This document shows, piece by piece, positions 63,831-64,000 of a stretch of 64,000 nucleotides of DNA. The notes under the pieces were generated by a model. It worked only from the letters and a program-made list of their open reading frames with translations. It was not told the origin of the DNA and made no database searches. Numbering within the stretch: the stretch's first letter is position 1; every line of letters begins with the position of its first letter. A program made the position numbers and the translations under genes. The stretch is from Schoenoplectus triqueter (Eukaryota > Streptophyta > Magnoliopsida > Poales > Cyperaceae). The stretch is from the NCBI GenBank assembly GCA_964058805.1, contig CAXKVV010002152.1, positions 101,655 to 165,654 of the forward strand, written 5' to 3'.

Positions 63831-64000
63831 TTACAGCGGTTTTTATGAAGAAACCGCTGCAAAACAATTTAAAAAAAAAATTACAGCAATTTTTATGAAA
63901 AAACCGCTGCAAAAATAATTTTACAACGGTTTTTAAGGTAAAAACCGCTGTAAAAGGTGATGTTTACAGCGATTTTTAGTTAAAAACCGTTGTAAATGGT
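63831..64000. mobile_element. CACTA-type subterminal hairpin repeats (3' part, runs off edge)
   Basis: Four imperfect hairpins follow one another at about 45-bp spacing (63831-63864, 63881-63915, 63921-63954, 63964-63997), each made of TTACAGCGGTTTTTA and its complement TAAAAACCGCTGTAA with a short loop. Arrays of such short inverted words near the ends are typical of plant CACTA (En/Spm) elements, and the Ulp1-like tail just upstream fits. The terminal CACTA motif lies outside the window. Confidence 0.75.

Overview
This window is nuclear DNA of a flowering plant. It has spliced genes with GT-AG introns, a Tat-type Ty3/gypsy retrotransposon, Tourist-, hAT- and CACTA-type DNA transposon remnants, and a very large AT-rich satellite array. 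Only two host protein-coding genes are supported, both on the minus strand. The species cannot be named from the sequence alone.

Layout. (1) 1-15682 reads as the 3' part of one or more Tat-lineage LTR retrotransposons. It has an uninterrupted gag-pol reading frame (2-7252, open at the left window edge), a long non-coding 3' part with tandem duplications, a candidate LTR promoter near 11235, several minisatellite-like blocks, and a duplicated LTR terminus around a primer-binding-site-like motif (15454-15682). (2) 15683-45472 is about 29.8 kb of uninterrupted satellite. The monomer is about 182 bp. Seven distinguishable monomers form a block of about 1,276 bp, and four block types (A, B, C, D) form a 5,100-bp super-unit of 28 monomers. 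There are three near-identical super-units, a fourth expanded to 7,658 bp by an extra B-C pair, then a different two-block (2,561-bp) family repeated twice and a scrambled edge. (3) 45557-about 50600 is a four-coding-exon gene for a membrane protein of the Arabidopsis At1g16860 type, with an upstream 5'UTR exon and a Tourist-like MITE in its first coding intron. The satellite stops only about 84 bp beyond its stop codon. (4) 50.6-56.7 kb is AT-rich intergenic DNA with a perfect 307-bp hAT MITE and another inverted-repeat element. (5) 56769-59146 is a complete five-exon class II-like cinnamate 4-hydroxylase gene (CYP73A), with a TATA box and an AC-type MYB element upstream. (6) 59.3-64 kb is AT-rich and carries three foldback elements in a row, then the 3' part of a CACTA element (a defective Ulp1-protease tail and hairpin subterminal repeats) running off the right edge.

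The host genes do not form a pathway together. C4H makes p-coumarate in phenylpropanoid metabolism; the other gene is an uncharacterised membrane protein. The most unusual content is the nested higher-order satellite. Its internal breakpoints record unequal exchange, one edge meets an LTR terminus and the other a gene's 3'UTR. Exon joins were derived by reading splice sites and family conservation by eye; no alignment or database search was run.
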